Part shown: positions 6,010 through 13,805 of the stretch, piece by piece
Numbering within the stretch: position 1 is the stretch's first letter
Layout of the letters: each line of letters starts with the position of its first letter
Source of the DNA: Microcaldota archaeon
GTDB taxonomy: Archaea > Micrarchaeota > Micrarchaeia > Micrarchaeales > Micrarchaeaceae
NCBI GenBank assembly: GCA_021787495.1
Contig: JAJYLX010000001.1
Coordinates: forward strand, 124,001-188,000
Length of the DNA: 64,000 bases
Reading direction: 5' to 3'
Program-made: the position numbers and the translations under genes
The notes under the pieces: model-generated
The model's database searches: none
What the model was told of the DNA's origin: nothing
The model's input: only the letters and a program-made list of their open reading frames with translations

Positions 6010-8493
6010 TTACCCTCTTTTCCAGCCTTTGCCGCGTAGTACTCTAACAACCCCGTTGTCCGCATCTACTTCAACCAGTTGACCGTCCTTCAGTACCTTA
6101 GTGGCATTTACGGTACCGATGACGCATGGCACCCCGAACTCCCTGGCGACTATCGCCGCATGGCATGTCATTCCCCCCTCATCAGTTACGAACGCTGAAG
6201 CCTTCTCCATAGCCGATATATAATTCGGTGTCGTCATGCTCGCCACAACTATGTCCCCATCTTTGACACCTCTTATGTCCTCATAGTTGTGCAACACTTT
6301 TACGATTCCCGTGGCCTTCCCATGGTTGGCGGCGATGCCGCGGACGACTTTGCCATCCTTGCGCGCCTCATGGCGTATGAACATTCGGCCAATCTCCTTC
6401 TGCAATCCCGCGGCCTCTTTGCCGAAGAAGGTTGATATTTTCCCGTCAATCCACACTATAGCGAATCCCTTCCTTCGCTCCGAGATTAGGTTCTCCAGGT
6501 CCGACAATTTCCCAAGCACGAGCGCCTTGATCTCGTGCGGCGAGAGCATGGTCAGGTCATCGAGGCTGACGCCGCTTCTGCGGCTGACCTCGCTGAAAAG
6601 TTTGTGCTTTCCTAAATAAAAGAGATGATCAGAGGCCTCGGTCGTATAGGTTCTGAGGAATATGAAGCTTCTTGCGGCCTCGCATAGATGGAGTAGGTCC
6701 CCGGATATCCCGTACTTTGATATGGTTGCCCTGTAATCCTTCTCACTTTCATCCCTTACAGATATGATCTTTCTTATTCTCGAATCGACATCTCCCTTCA
6801 AGAGGAAGCCCAGCCTCTTGACGTAATCATCCGGCTCAAAGTGCCGATCGTCCTGCGCGACCGGATTCTTGAGCCATGCGTACTCGCTAACGTGGTTCGC
6901 AAGCATGCGCTGCGTGGTTTTTGATAGCATGTTTACCATTTCCTTTTTCACTATCATGCGGCTAGCTATTCTTAGGAGGTCCAACGGCTCTTCCACATAT
7001 TGGAGTACGCCCAGCGGCGGGTATGTGGCTATTCTGCTGAAGGCCTCCTCCACCGCTACGCCGCTCAGGTTTGTAGTCTCCTTCAGCCTTTTCTTGATTT
7101 CCGACTCCAGGAAACCATCCGGTCTCACAAAGGCAGGGACGAAAGACCTCTCGTAGAACCAGCAAAACTCATCAAGGAAGCCAGCCAGCTCCTCATCAGA
7201 CACCCTATCAAGCCGCATGCCGGACAGTCTATTCTCATAGACCTTAATCCTCTCGACCAGTGCAAACTCCTTCCTTGAAAACCTGTCAAAGAAACCACTG
7301 TCCCTGTTAAATCTGTTTGAGAAGAAGGCATTATTCCACTCATTATCAGTCTCCAGCGAGTACTCGTCACCATTCAGGACCAGGTAGTTCATGGTCGGGA
7401 GCCCGAACCCGAACAGCTCTTCTTGCAGATTTCCCCTGCTTGCGACTATCTGCGCATTTTCCACAAACCAATTGAATCTCCTAGTCACGTAGTACTCCCA
7501 GCCTGCTACGCTCTTTATCTTAGAGAGAGTATCGCGGCCAACGTTAATCCTCTTCGTCAGAGTAGTAATCGGCCTGCTCTGTGTGATATAGAACTTTCTG
7601 CCTTCCCCAGCCCATTCTATGTCGCACGGGAATCCATAGTGCCTCTCAATCTTGATGACAAGGTCTGACAGCGCGAGGATTTCGGTATCGGAGAGCTTCC
7701 GCCTCGATTTCCCATTCAGGCCGGTCCACCGTGTCCCGCCACCCCTGCCCATAACCAGGGCCCTCGCCTGGGTATTCAGGTGCCTCTCAATAATCTCCCT
7801 GGTGTCCTTTCGCACGACGTAAGTGTCGGGAGTGACCCTACCGGAGACTATGGCCTCTCCGAGTCCATAAGCCGCCTCGATGACTAGCTGGTTCCTGTCC
7901 TGCGTCACTGGATGTACGGAAAAGGCTACCCCAGACACCTTGCTCTGCACCATCTCTTGCACGACGACGGCAACGGATATCCTAGTGTTGCGCAGCCCCT
8001 TCTCGAACCTGTAGAATATCGCCCGTGGCGTGAACAGCGAGGCCCAGCAGAGTTTCACCCTTTGCAGTAGCTTCGCCTTCGTGGTATTGAGGTACGTCTC
8101 GAGCTGCCCTGCCCACGCAGCCGTAGAGGCGTCCTCCGACGTGGCGGATGAGCGCACGGCCACAAGCGTGCACCCAAGCTTCTCGAAGTCCGCCATTATC
8201 TCAACGCCGATTTCGCTCGGCATCGGCGCGGCTAAGATGAGCGCCCTGATCTCTTCAGAAGCCCTCTCAACCGATTCCATCTCCTTGTGGTTCAACTTAT
8301 CAAGGATTGCATCTATCTCAGCGCCAACGTCGTTCTCCTCGAAGAAGCGGCCGAATGCATTGGAAAGCACCACATAGCCGTCGGGCACAGGAACGCCGCT
8401 TCTTGTCATCTCGCCCAGCGAAGCTCCCTTGCCCCCCGCGATGGCCACGTCCGCCTTGGAGAGCTCCCCGAACCACTTGACGAACACAATCAT
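6010..8493 (-). CDS. PEP synthase-like protein: ATP-binding domain + unknown middle + C-terminal swivel (His) domain
   Basis: Residues 1-315 form the PEP synthase/PPDK nucleotide-binding domain (AGGKGASLGEM, VAVRSSATSEDA, FSVHPVTQD, EAAYGLGEAIVSG, ITQSRPITT). Residues about 320-720 match nothing I recognise. Residues about 735-820 are the phosphohistidine swivel domain, with the histidine in GGMTCHAAIVARE. The PEP/pyruvate TIM barrel of true PEP synthase is absent. The order ATP-unknown-His and the 827-residue length are those of rifampicin phosphotransferase and related dikinases, in which the middle domain binds the acceptor. It is therefore expected to transfer a phosphate from ATP through His to an unknown substrate. 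It is the last gene of a three-gene operon, overlapping the previous one by 4 bp. Confidence 0.8.
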   Translation of the reverse strand: MIVFVKWFGELSKADVAIAGGKGASLGEMTRSGVPVPDGYVVLSNAFGRFFEENDVGAEIDAILDKLNHKEMESVERASEEIRALILAAPMPSEIGVEIMADFEKLGCTLVAVRSSATSEDASTAAWAGQLETYLNTTKAKLLQRVKLCWASLFTPRAIFYRFEKGLRNTRISVAVVVQEMVQSKVSGVAFSVHPVTQDRNQLVIEAAYGLGEAIVSGRVTPDTYVVRKDTREIIERHLNTQARALVMGRGGGTRWTGLNGKSRRKLSDTEILALSDLVIKIERHYGFPCDIEWAGEGRKFYITQSRPITTLTKRINVGRDTLSKIKSVAGWEYYVTRRFNWFVENAQIVASRGNLQEELFGFGLPTMNYLVLNGDEYSLETDNEWNNAFFSNRFNRDSGFFDRFSRKEFALVERIKVYENRLSGMRLDRVSDEELAGFLDEFCWFYERSFVPAFVRPDGFLESEIKKRLKETTNLSGVAVEEAFSRIATYPPLGVLQYVEEPLDLLRIASRMIVKKEMVNMLSKTTQRMLANHVSEYAWLKNPVAQDDRHFEPDDYVKRLGFLLKGDVDSRIRKIISVRDESEKDYRATISKYGISGDLLHLCEAARSFIFLRTYTTEASDHLFYLGKHKLFSEVSRRSGVSLDDLTMLSPHEIKALVLGKLSDLENLISERRKGFAIVWIDGKISTFFGKEAAGLQKEIGRMFIRHEARKDGKVVRGIAANHGKATGIVKVLHNYEDIRGVKDGDIVVASMTTPNYISAMEKASAFVTDEGGMTCHAAIVAREFGVPCVIGTVNATKVLKDGQLVEVDADNGVVRVLRGKGWKRG

Positions 8494-8816
8494 CCTACCT
8501 TCGTTACGGTTCCATTCGTAGCGTCAACTTCAACAATGTCGCCGTCCTTAAGCTTCATCGTGCCGGATTTCGTGGCAACGATACACGGCGTCCCCATCTC
8601 CCTGGACACTATTGCGGCATGCGACGTAAGTCCGCCCTTGTCGGTCACTATGGCCGCAGCCAGCTGCATTATCATCACCATCGACGGGTCTGTGTGGTCC
8701 GTCACGAGTATGTCCCCCTCCTTAACCTTGCCGAATTCCATTTTCGAACGGACAACCACGACCCTTCCCTTAGCTGTTCCCTGCGATGCGGGGATTCCGC
8801 TCAAGATATCCTTCAT
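8490..8816 (-). CDS. Stand-alone PEP-utilising swivel (phosphohistidine) domain protein
   Basis: The whole 108-residue protein is one PEP-utilising 'mobile' domain: GIPASQGTAKGRVVVVRS at the start, GDILVTDHTDPSMV, then the phosphohistidine motif GGLTSHAAIVSREMGTPCIV and a final VEVDATNGTV. In PEP synthase and enzyme I this domain carries the phosphoryl group between active sites. Here it is a separate protein, overlapping its neighbours by 4 bp on both sides, so equimolar expression with the dikinase-like protein is likely. It may shuttle phosphate to or from the operon's unknown first protein. Confidence 0.88.
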   Translation of the reverse strand: MKDILSGIPASQGTAKGRVVVVRSKMEFGKVKEGDILVTDHTDPSMVMIMQLAAAIVTDKGGLTSHAAIVSREMGTPCIVATKSGTMKLKDGDIVEVDATNGTVTKVG

Positions 8817-9901
8817 TGCAACGTCACCTTGGACTTATAAGTGTAGTATAATTCCGTTCTGGGGTCCATAATTTCTCTGAAGTGCTTTATGTCTTTGCCG
8901 TTCAGCACCCTGTCCTGCCCCCAAACCCCGAAGCCTTTCAGCAGCCTCTTGCCCCTTATTCTGCCGATTATGTCATGAGTCGCGCCCTGCTCTATGCCGG
9001 AGAGCTCGAAGAGCCTCTTGTACTGGAGCATCTCCGTCTCGGCAAACTTTCTCTTGACCTGCTCAAGATCCATCCGATCCACCTTGTCCATCTGTTCCAC
9101 TGTCAGCTTCGCTAGGTATTGCCTCATAACCTTTATCCCGTTTATATCGTTCACGGGCCTTCCATCGGCCAGGATGTGGTAGAAGGACAGGTTGTCCACT
9201 AAGTTCTTATCGGCCACGAAGTTCCCGTAGAAGTCTGGCCTGATCTTCACGCCCTTGTAAACCGCATATATCTTCACAGACCTGAACCTATAGCCCCTCG
9301 TGTGCGGCCAGAGTTCAGTTGGCTTCAGGTTGAAATAATCTCTCACGAGGAGAGTGTGCCCCCTGCCGAATCGGTCGGAAACGTCGTATGGGCCGTGGAA
9401 CTCCCCACACAGGCTCGGGGTCGCGTCCGTGTAAAGGCCGTACGCCAGGGAGGCCAATGACACCAGCAGTTTGCCCAATTCCCTCGAAACCTCTGGGGTG
9501 GATGACTTCCATGCGGCGGAACCGGCAAACCTTGAAACCTCTGCCTCGCTGAGTATGCGGTTCATTCCCCTCCAGGTGAACGGGTCCTCTGGAGAATAAC
9601 TCTTGAGGATCCGGTAGTAGAACGTCGCAATCTTCATCCTGTCGGCTCTCTTGATCATGTAGAACTTGCTGTAAAAGAGTACCACCACCATCTGGTTGCG
9701 TATGTTTGCGGGTCCGGCGAAGAGGCTACGCTTGTCCACCTTCTCGAGCGCCGGGCTATCAAGAGCTGAGAGAATGCGCCCTATCACTATGTCGTAGTAA
9801 TACGGGTCGAGCGCGTCGACCGTGAATGGCTTTGCCGTCCTCCAGTCCACGGTCTTCTCGACCGCCTCCCAGGCATCCAAGAATTCGTCGACCCACGCCA
9901 T
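8813..9901 (-). CDS. Protein of unknown function, first gene of the PEP-utilising operon
   Basis: A 362-residue soluble protein without a domain I recognise. It is rich in aromatic and basic residues; the most motif-like stretch is GEFHGPYDV...RGHTLLVRDYFNLKP followed by ELWP (residues about 165-200), which contains several His, Asp and Tyr that could be catalytic. A helical C-terminal half follows. It is translationally coupled (4-bp overlap) to the stand-alone swivel-domain protein and so to the dikinase-like protein. The context suggests that it holds the acceptor or recognition site of the phosphotransfer system. The ATG at 9901 lies about 25 nt from a TATA box, consistent with a leaderless transcript. 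Confidence 0.75.
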   Translation of the reverse strand: MAWVDEFLDAWEAVEKTVDWRTAKPFTVDALDPYYYDIVIGRILSALDSPALEKVDKRSLFAGPANIRNQMVVVLFYSKFYMIKRADRMKIATFYYRILKSYSPEDPFTWRGMNRILSEAEVSRFAGSAAWKSSTPEVSRELGKLLVSLASLAYGLYTDATPSLCGEFHGPYDVSDRFGRGHTLLVRDYFNLKPTELWPHTRGYRFRSVKIYAVYKGVKIRPDFYGNFVADKNLVDNLSFYHILADGRPVNDINGIKVMRQYLAKLTVEQMDKVDRMDLEQVKRKFAETEMLQYKRLFELSGIEQGATHDIIGRIRGKRLLKGFGVWGQDRVLNGKDIKHFREIMDPRTELYYTYKSKVTLQ

Positions 9902-9903
9902 AC

Positions 9904-9930
9904 AATGAAATCTTTCATTAATTATATAAA
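9904..9930 (-). promoter_or_regulatory. TATA box and 7-bp palindrome before the PEP-utilising operon
   Basis: On the minus strand TTTATATAA (complement of 9922-9930) stands about 25 nt before the ATG at 9901. Between them lies the perfect inverted repeat AATGAAA-TC-TTTCATT (9904-9910 and 9913-9919). A protein bound there would cover the transcription start, so repression is likely. Confidence 0.6.
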
Positions 9931-9993
9931 GTATGATTACGGTTGGGGAGCTCTCAACATCAGGCTTTTATATCTCGGGTTCGTAAATCTACC

Positions 9994-10229
9994 GGTGGTG
10001 CGCGGATGGCTCACCGCTTCGTGCGGAGGAAGCTCTCCCCACACAGAGCACGGAAGGTCTAAGGCCCGCGGGCCGAAACAGAAACGATACCGATGCCACG
10101 CATGTGCGATGACGCTACGAGCGCGTGGGTTCGGATGAAACGGTCGGCCCTTGTGCGATGAGTGTGCAAGGCTAAAAGCCGCTCAGTCGAATGCCATCTA
10201 AAACAGAAGGGAGGCTACGGCGCACCACT
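9994..10229 (+). ncRNA. rnpB: RNase P RNA (archaeal type)
   Basis: The ends pair perfectly as helix P1: GTGGTGCGC (9995-10003) with GCGCACCAC (10220-10228). Inside are the conserved blocks in the right order: GGAGGAAGCTC after a CCGC-TTCG-GCGG hairpin (CR-I), CCGAAACAGAAACGATACC, GGATGAAACGGTCGGCCC and GAGTGTGCAAGGC (CR-II/III), AGCCGCTCAGTCGAATG, and AAAACAGAAGGGAGGCTAC (CR-V). At about 235 nt it is compact for an archaeal RNase P RNA. A TATA-like CTTTTATAT at 9965-9973 places transcription start at about 9993. The RNA processes the 5' ends of tRNAs, of which five are in this window. Confidence 0.9.
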
Positions 10230-10275
10230 AACGCTTTGCAGAGGTCAGCTGCAGCTTTCGTGTTCGCGCGACACG

Positions 10276-10305
10276 ATTCGTCAGCGCTTCAGCGCGCTGA
10301 CGAAT
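10276..10305. terminator. 12-bp perfect hairpin between rnpB and a convergent methyltransferase
   Basis: ATTCGTCAGCGC (10276-10287) and GCGCTGACGAAT (10294-10305) are perfect reverse complements with a 6-nt loop. The hairpin includes the stop codon of the minus-strand methyltransferase and lies about 45 nt beyond the RNase P RNA, so it may end transcription from both sides. Confidence 0.45.
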
Positions 10306-10985
10306 ATCTCAGCCTTTATGTCATCTGTCTTCCCTTCGCCCTTCGGGCGCTGTTCGTACAACGGTATGCCGAGAATGCTATATTCATAGTCGGTGAAAAG
10401 GTCGGTGTACTTCACGTCGAATCCCGCTTCTTCCACCTGGCGCCTTATCCCAGTATCGTCATACGTGATTACTCCGCAGTTCCCCCAGGTTGGCGGGAAA
10501 AACGTGCCGTAATCCGGTTCCCCACGGATTCCGGCCAGACCGCTGCCCGGATTGTAATAAGCCACTATGTCCGTGTGCGTTACGTTGAACATTAGCGAGC
10601 CATCGCCCCTAAGCACGCGGCGCACCTCTTCAAGCGCATTTGCTATCCCCCTGCCTAAAAGGGTGAACGTGTGGATGGATATCACGGCGTCGAAGGACCT
10701 GTCTCTGAAAGGCAGCGTTATGGCGTCAGCTTCCACGAGCAGGTGCTTTGGGTAGTCCCTGCGCACAAGACCTAGCGGCGAAGAAGCAATGTCGATACCA
10801 ACGTAGCGCTTTGCGGCCTCAGCGGCGCACCAACTGGAATAGAGGTCGCCGCAGCCTATCTCGAGCACGTCCTTGCCGGTTACGTTCTCATCCCTGATTA
10901 GGTGCATCGCATAACTGGTGCGCGGGCTCCTCCTTTCGTTGGCCCATGCTGCCTCCCAGAAGTCCCTTGTTTTGTTGCGACTCAT
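10281..10985 (-). CDS. Class I SAM-dependent methyltransferase
   Basis: Rossmann-fold methyltransferase of the Methyltransf_11 type, 234 residues. Motif I is VLEIGCGDLYSS (residues about 40-51), motif II ends in YVGIDIA, and the post-II region holds the acidic residue in VEADAITLPF; DAVISIHTF and LRGDGSLMFNV are motifs IV and V. The substrate is unknown. The gene is convergent with the RNase P RNA and faces away from the small protein at 11024. No signal peptide or membrane segment. Confidence 0.82.
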   Translation of the reverse strand: MSRNKTRDFWEAAWANERRSPRTSYAMHLIRDENVTGKDVLEIGCGDLYSSWCAAEAAKRYVGIDIASSPLGLVRRDYPKHLLVEADAITLPFRDRSFDAVISIHTFTLLGRGIANALEEVRRVLRGDGSLMFNVTHTDIVAYYNPGSGLAGIRGEPDYGTFFPPTWGNCGVITYDDTGIRRQVEEAGFDVKYTDLFTDYEYSILGIPLYEQRPKGEGKTDDIKAEIFVSALKR

Positions 10986-11023
10986 CTTTGTCCCCTATTG
11001 CCCGTAGCGCCTGGTGTACGGGC

Positions 11024-11218
11024 TTATCCCTCCCTTCTAGACAGCCTGTGTTCGACTTCAGCTACTCCCTTCTCGTTCAGCTCCCTGATGAGCCCCCTTA
11101 TGCTCTTCCTGACGCCCGCCTGCCTGAGCTCATTCTCATTGACGCCGTGCGCCATGAGCAGCCTTATCGCCTGCTGCCTCCTCTCGAGCCTCTCTCCTGC
11201 GGTAGTCTGCTTACTCAT
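11024..11218 (-). CDS. Small helical (HTH-like) protein, unknown
   Basis: A 64-residue basic protein starting MSKQTTAGERLERRQQ, predicted to be all helical, with a winged-helix-like sequence (AIRLLMAHGVNENELRQAGV, then KSIRGLIRELNEKG). The frame is open further upstream but that part overlaps the next gene; ATG 11218 or GTG/ATG 11227 are the sensible starts. It lies just downstream of the C39-like gene on the same strand and may be its cotranscribed partner. Confidence 0.55.
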   Translation of the reverse strand: MSKQTTAGERLERRQQAIRLLMAHGVNENELRQAGVRKSIRGLIRELNEKGVAEVEHRLSRREG

Positions 11219-11252
11219 GTCCACCATCTGCCGGCATGTGCGGGACCGCGCC

Positions 11253-11945
11253 TCACTTGCTGCTGCTCCTTCTTGCAGAGACGAGTATCGTGTTGAACTC
11301 GCTCTCGTAGCCAAGGGCAGCCTTGAACTGCTGCGGCTCTATGCTGATCGTGCTGTCAGAATAGGGGTCGTTTATGTAGAACAGGTCCTTGTCATAGCCC
11401 TTCACGACCACCCAGTGCGGCGCGTCCTCGACGGGGTTCAGCGCGCTCGCGTTGACGATGACGATTGGTATCTTCCCAGAATTGAGGCTCTTCTTTATGC
11501 TCTCGAGTGACGTGGGGCGGACGCTCTCCCTTATCCTCATATCGGCGGCCTTCCTCTTTATCTCCTCGAACGACGCCTGCAGGGTGTCGACGTTTATGCC
11601 CTCGAAGACGGCGAGCTTCTTCTCGTAGCCCTCCTTCTTCGCGTTGCTCACTATCTCCGGCCTCGCGCCCCTCTTGGCGAGCGCGTAGGCGAGCCCGTAC
11701 CTCGACCCGTGCCATACGCTGCCGTTGACCGCGTCCTGCCATATCGCGAACTCCTCATCCTTCCTGACCTTGAAGTTCTTGTTCAGGAACTTGAGCACCA
11801 TCATCGCGCAGGCGGCAGAGCTCGTGAACTCCTCGCTCTGCGGGTAGTGCGGTATATCATACATCTTGCCGTTAGAGGGCCTCCTCGCCCTGTGCGCAGC
11901 TGCCTTTGCACGGCCCCCCCTCGCCTTGCTCTTCGTCTTTGCCAT
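11253..11945 (-). CDS. Peptidase C39-like (papain-fold) protein with Ser at the nucleophile position
   Basis: After a 27-residue Lys/Arg/Ala-rich N-terminus comes a C39-like cysteine peptidase domain. The oxyanion glutamine region (YPQSEEF) is followed by TSSAACAMMVLKFL, where the family has TCGPA..aMvL; the nucleophile position is therefore Ser 42, with a Cys four residues later. The histidine and downstream aspartate motif is clear: APHWVVVKGYD...FYINDPYSDS. The protein may be a pseudoenzyme, use serine, or use the shifted cysteine. No signal peptide. The start (ATG 11945) lies 27 bp downstream of tRNA-Leu on the same strand, so the tRNA promoter may drive both. Confidence 0.75.
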   Translation of the reverse strand: MAKTKSKARGGRAKAAAHRARRPSNGKMYDIPHYPQSEEFTSSAACAMMVLKFLNKNFKVRKDEEFAIWQDAVNGSVWHGSRYGLAYALAKRGARPEIVSNAKKEGYEKKLAVFEGINVDTLQASFEEIKRKAADMRIRESVRPTSLESIKKSLNSGKIPIVIVNASALNPVEDAPHWVVVKGYDKDLFYINDPYSDSTISIEPQQFKAALGYESEFNTILVSARRSSSK

Positions 11946-11971
11946 AACATCACTCAATATCAGCGCAAAAG

Positions 11972-12068
11972 TGCAGGGAGGGAGATTTGTTCGCTGTTTT
12001 GAACTCCCGTAGGCCTAAGCCAACGGATCTTGAGTCCGTCGCGTTTGACCAGGCTCCGCCATCCCTGC
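11972..12068 (-). tRNA. tRNA-Leu (anticodon CAA) with a 12-nt insertion in the T-loop
   Basis: The acceptor GCAGGGA/TCCCTGC is a perfect 7-bp stem. There is a D-arm with GG in AGCCTGGTCAAA, an anticodon stem ACGGA/TCCGT with loop CTCAAGA (anticodon CAA) and a long variable arm typical of tRNA-Leu. The T-stem GGGAG/CTCCC encloses 19 nt (TTCAAAACAGCGAACAAAT) instead of 7; removing 12 nt restores TTCAAAT and gives an 85-nt tRNA. GTTC and GAAC in the insertion can pair, as the central helix of a splicing motif could. It is most simply an intron at a non-canonical T-loop position, as known for tRNAs of Thermoproteales and some DPANN archaea. Confidence 0.88.
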
Positions 12069-12256
12069 ACAGCTCACTCTTTCTTAACCAAAATAGATAA
12101 GCTTTCGTGGCAGCGCCCACTATGGGTTTTGCTTCGCTTATATATAGCCCTTTCTGTCGAAATGGGAGAAGTTTTTTAAATGTTTCTATTGGGTTCGGCA
12201 TCTGCAGATGGCAGCGGGGACGCTGCCGGTGCGGCCGCATCCTGCTTTCTGCAGGA

Positions 12257-12520
12257 CTATCTGGCCAGGACTCCCGCCAGCACCTCTCTCCCGTCCGCGC
12301 CATGCTCCGCTTTGCTGCCGGGCTTGCCGTTCAGGAAGCACCGGCCGCAGAGCAGTCTCTTTTCCAAGGGAAGGCCAGTCCCTCCTGCCGCCTGCGATGA
12401 GATAACTATCTTCACATCGTAGGCGCGCAGCGCCGCGCCGCACATCCTGCACTTCGCATGCGTACCAGCATGCCCGCCGCTATCTCCCGCACTCCTGCCC
12501 TCTAGTCCTACTCTCGTCAT
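12257..12520 (-). CDS. Small zinc-ribbon-like protein, unknown
   Basis: An 87-residue protein with two CxxC pairs: CRMCG near residue 25 and CGRCF near residue 60, separated by about 30 residues, consistent with one zinc site. Codon choice (AGG, ATA, G/C third positions) matches the surrounding genes. Overlapping open frames exist on the other strand but lack motifs. About 50 nt separate it from the nearest possible TATA (ATAAATAAAT, complement of 12589-12602), so the transcript would have a leader, with GGAGG far upstream. Confidence 0.5.
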   Translation of the reverse strand: MTRVGLEGRSAGDSGGHAGTHAKCRMCGAALRAYDVKIVISSQAAGGTGLPLEKRLLCGRCFLNGKPGSKAEHGADGREVLAGVLAR

Positions 12521-12644
12521 TCACCCACTCTCCAGGACAACGCGGACCCACCTCCGGAAATCCTGAAACCCTAAACCTATCAAAATTGGCATTTATTTAT
12601 GGCTTTCCGAAACTTGGAATAGCGGAACTGTGCCTGCGTATGGC

Positions 12645-13739
12645 TCAGCCCTCTCCGCCCCTCTGCCTGCCCTCCGCCTTCCTCACGGATTCGGCCATCT
12701 CCTTCGCGCCTGCGCCGGTCCTTACGTACGACGGATCGAAGTGGGCCAGCGTCGCATCGTGTCCGGCGCCCTTGAGCTCTGCGATGACCGCACTGGGGCT
12801 GACGGATCTCATGCCGAGCCTTTTCGTCATCTTCGGTATGCTGTAGAGGACGGGCGTGTCGATCTCGCCGCACAGCCTTGAGAGCGTCCCGCTCCCGTCG
12901 CCGCACCTTTCGCATACCACCTTCAAAGTATCGGTGTCCTGCATGCTTCCCGTCCAGAGTGGGCCGGCAAGCTGCAATCTGGCCCCGCACGCGGGACAGT
13001 CCAGTCTGTTGGGTATAAGGCCGCCGAGCGTGCCTCGCTCCCCGCATCCATTGCAGTAGAATATGAACCCTATGCTTTTGACGGCCTTGGAGGCCGCGCC
13101 CTGCCCGTGCTCAATCCTGACATGGACCCTCATATAGTGCCTGTAATTCATCGAGAGCAGCGGCCTTATCCCGAAGTTGAACTGCGAAGCGGTCCTGGCA
13201 ATCTGTCCCACGAGTATCCTGATGCCTGCCTCCTTGCAGAGCTCGTTGTGCATAGGCACCGAGCCATATACGCGCAGGCACGCACCGTGGTGCGCGCCGC
13301 ACAGCACGGCCGTATCGGTCGCGGTTGCAAAGAGGAGCGTCCCGCCCATCGCGAGCTTCATCAGGTCGTTCAGGTACGGCTGCACGCTGCCGAACGGGTC
13401 CAGGTCTATGACGTCGAATTTCTCTCCGCAGGAGTTCGCGAACTCCTGCACGCTCGTGTTGAGCGCCGTTGCGCACACCCTGTTCCTGGCCACGTTCCTC
13501 TTGAGGGAAGAGAAGGCGGTCCTGTTTATCTCGAGCATGGTGCAGCTGCCTGCCCCCGCCTCAAGGCTGTAGCGGATGCCGCGTATGCCCGTAGCGGATG
13601 TGCAGTCGAGCACGCTGTAGCCCCCGCCCAGCTGCGCGGCTATCGCCAGGCCCACGTCACGCGTCAGCTTCGCGGCGCTGTTCACGAACGCGCCCCCGCT
13701 GCTTATGACTGCCTTCCCCTCTCTGTAAAGTTTCGGCAT
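12645..13739 (-). CDS. trm1: tRNA (guanine26-N2)-dimethyltransferase
   Basis: Trm1 dimethylates G26 in tRNA using SAM. The N-terminal methyltransferase domain has SVLDCTSATGIRGIRY (motif I), MLEINRTAF and DVIDLDPFGSVQPYL, the DPFG catalytic motif of this family. The C-terminal half carries Trm1's zinc-ribbon cysteines (CNGCG, CPACG, then CERCG) followed by IDTPVLYSIPKMTKRLG. Length 364 residues, usual for archaea. ATG 13739 is chosen because a TATA box (complement of 13757-13765) then sits at the leaderless distance; the frame is open to 13754. Confidence 0.93.
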   Translation of the reverse strand: MPKLYREGKAVISSGGAFVNSAAKLTRDVGLAIAAQLGGGYSVLDCTSATGIRGIRYSLEAGAGSCTMLEINRTAFSSLKRNVARNRVCATALNTSVQEFANSCGEKFDVIDLDPFGSVQPYLNDLMKLAMGGTLLFATATDTAVLCGAHHGACLRVYGSVPMHNELCKEAGIRILVGQIARTASQFNFGIRPLLSMNYRHYMRVHVRIEHGQGAASKAVKSIGFIFYCNGCGERGTLGGLIPNRLDCPACGARLQLAGPLWTGSMQDTDTLKVVCERCGDGSGTLSRLCGEIDTPVLYSIPKMTKRLGMRSVSPSAVIAELKGAGHDATLAHFDPSYVRTGAGAKEMAESVRKAEGRQRGGEG

Positions 13740-13755
13740 CGGCCCCCACATCAAC

Positions 13756-13766
13756 CTTTTATACCT
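13756..13766. promoter_or_regulatory. TATA element in the trm1 / 13806 divergent spacer
   Basis: On the minus strand GGTATAAAAGG is centred about 22 nt upstream of the trm1 ATG at 13739. Read on the plus strand CCTTTTATACC could also serve the divergent gene starting at 13806, with a short leader. The whole intergenic region is only 66 bp, so one element probably serves both. Confidence 0.45.
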
Positions 13767-13805
13767 TGCTTGTTCATCTCTACTAACGAATTTAATGGTG
13801 TCGCA

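Noticed and set aside
9905-10138. Short plus-strand frame of 77 codons over 9905-10138
   Set aside because: It lies across the promoter and first half of the RNase P RNA, whose paired ends and conserved blocks explain the sequence better.
12107-12422. Plus-strand frames of 80-97 codons opposite the small zinc-ribbon gene
   Set aside because: No motifs, Ser/Pro/Leu-rich; the minus strand has paired CxxC motifs and typical codon choice.
13107-13805. Upstream extension of the hypothetical gene at 13806
   Set aside because: The extension is antisense to trm1 and Arg/His/Ala-rich; the protein-like sequence begins at ATG 13806.
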